22,334 bases of DNA from Acidobacteriota bacterium (GTDB lineage: Bacteria > Acidobacteriota > Terriglobia > Bryobacterales > Bryobacteraceae): the NCBI GenBank assembly GCA_016871135.1, contig VFZQ01000011.1, positions 1 to 22,334 on the forward strand. Direction: 5' to 3'. Position 1 is the first letter of the stretch. Each line of letters opens with the position of its first letter. The translations under genes were made by a program, and so were the position numbers. The notes below the pieces were generated by a model, which made no database searches, was not told the origin of the DNA, and saw only the letters and a program-made list of their open reading frames with translations. This document shows positions 21,998 through 22,334 of the stretch, in pieces.

Positions 21998-22334
21998 ATG
22001 AACAAATACTCGCTTCCCGTCGCGCTACTGGCGGTGGCTGCCGTATGTACCGCACAAGTGATCACCTCCAGCTTGTTCGGTGTCGTCACCGATCCCTCTG
22101 GCGCGGCGGTGCCATCGGCCCGAATAACAATCACGGCCGACGCAACGGGAATCTCGGCATCGGCCACGGCCGATTCGGGTGGTGAGTTCTCGCTCACCTC
22201 CCTTCAAGCCGGCCGCTACACAGTGCAAATCGAAGCGAATGGCTTCCAGACCCTTCGGCGAACCGGTTTGGATCTCGCTTCCGGCGCGAGAATTCGCACG
22301 GCGTTTCAGTTGGAGGTCGGCGCGGTCCAATCTA
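21998..22334 (+). CDS. TonB-dependent receptor with carboxypeptidase-regulatory-like N-terminus (3' end outside window)
   Basis: The first 112 residues are visible from ATG 21998. A Sec signal (MNKYSLPVALLAVAAVCTAQ) is followed by an immunoglobulin-like CarboxypepD_reg/PF13620 domain: SLFGVVTDPSGAAVPSARIT, GEFSLTSLQAGRYTVQIEA, NGFQTLRRTGLDL and TAFQLEVGAVQS. Acidobacteria encode many Oar-like TonB-dependent outer-membrane proteins of about 1,000 residues that begin in exactly this way. The beta-barrel itself is beyond the window, so the receptor call rests on the N-terminus and on taxon habit. Such proteins import or bind large substrates such as glycans. It is divergent from sdhC with a shared 163-nt intergenic region. 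Confidence 0.75.
   Translation, partial: MNKYSLPVALLAVAAVCTAQVITSSLFGVVTDPSGAAVPSARITITADATGISASATADSGGEFSLTSLQAGRYTVQIEANGFQTLRRTGLDLASGARIRTAFQLEVGAVQS

Overview
The window (22,334 nt, high GC) looks like chromosome from an acidobacterium of the Solibacteres/Bryobacterales type. That placement is inferred from family content, not from a marker gene. The families are a PD40 beta-propeller protein, DUF1552/DUF1592 and DUF1501/PSD1 secreted haem-protein pairs, an ECF sigma operon with DUF4097 proteins, and the start of a TonB-dependent receptor with a carboxypeptidase-regulatory-like plug. No tRNA, rRNA, CRISPR array or insertion sequence was recognised. Coding density is very high and no gap without a gene exceeds about 165 nt.

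Layout: (1) 3-833 (+), the 3' end of a PD40/TolB-like propeller gene. (2) 3704 down to 837 (-), a translationally coupled operon: ECF sigma factor, membrane anti-sigma factor with zinc finger and HEAT-like tail, then two exported DUF4097 repeat proteins. (3) 7309 down to 3745 (-), a DUF1592-family haem-c protein, broken in this sequence at a G9 tract, overlapping a Tat-exported DUF1552 protein. (4) 7473-9017 (+), a B12-binding radical SAM enzyme with a TTG start. (5) 12389 down to 9007 (-), a 229-aa protein of no recognised family followed by an 893-aa phosphoesterase (PF04185, phospholipase C/acid phosphatase type). The N-terminal third of the phosphoesterase is visibly homologous to the small protein. 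(6) 21834 down to 12463 (-), seven nearly contiguous genes: sdhC, sdhA, sdhB, a TPR-like protein, a sulfatase, a PSD1-type haem protein and a DUF1501 protein. (7) 21998 to the end (+), the start of a TonB-dependent receptor.

How the genes may work together: succinate dehydrogenase supplies the core respiratory step. Immediately behind it, apparently in the same transcription unit, lie exported hydrolase-like and haem-c proteins. The DUF1592/DUF1552 pair repeats this theme. The sigma/anti-sigma/DUF4097 set looks like a self-contained envelope-responsive regulon.

The most novel item is the operon of region 5. The same undescribed domain occurs once alone and once fused to a phospholipase-like enzyme that has no signal peptide but has a long Gly/Ala-rich hydrophobic segment.
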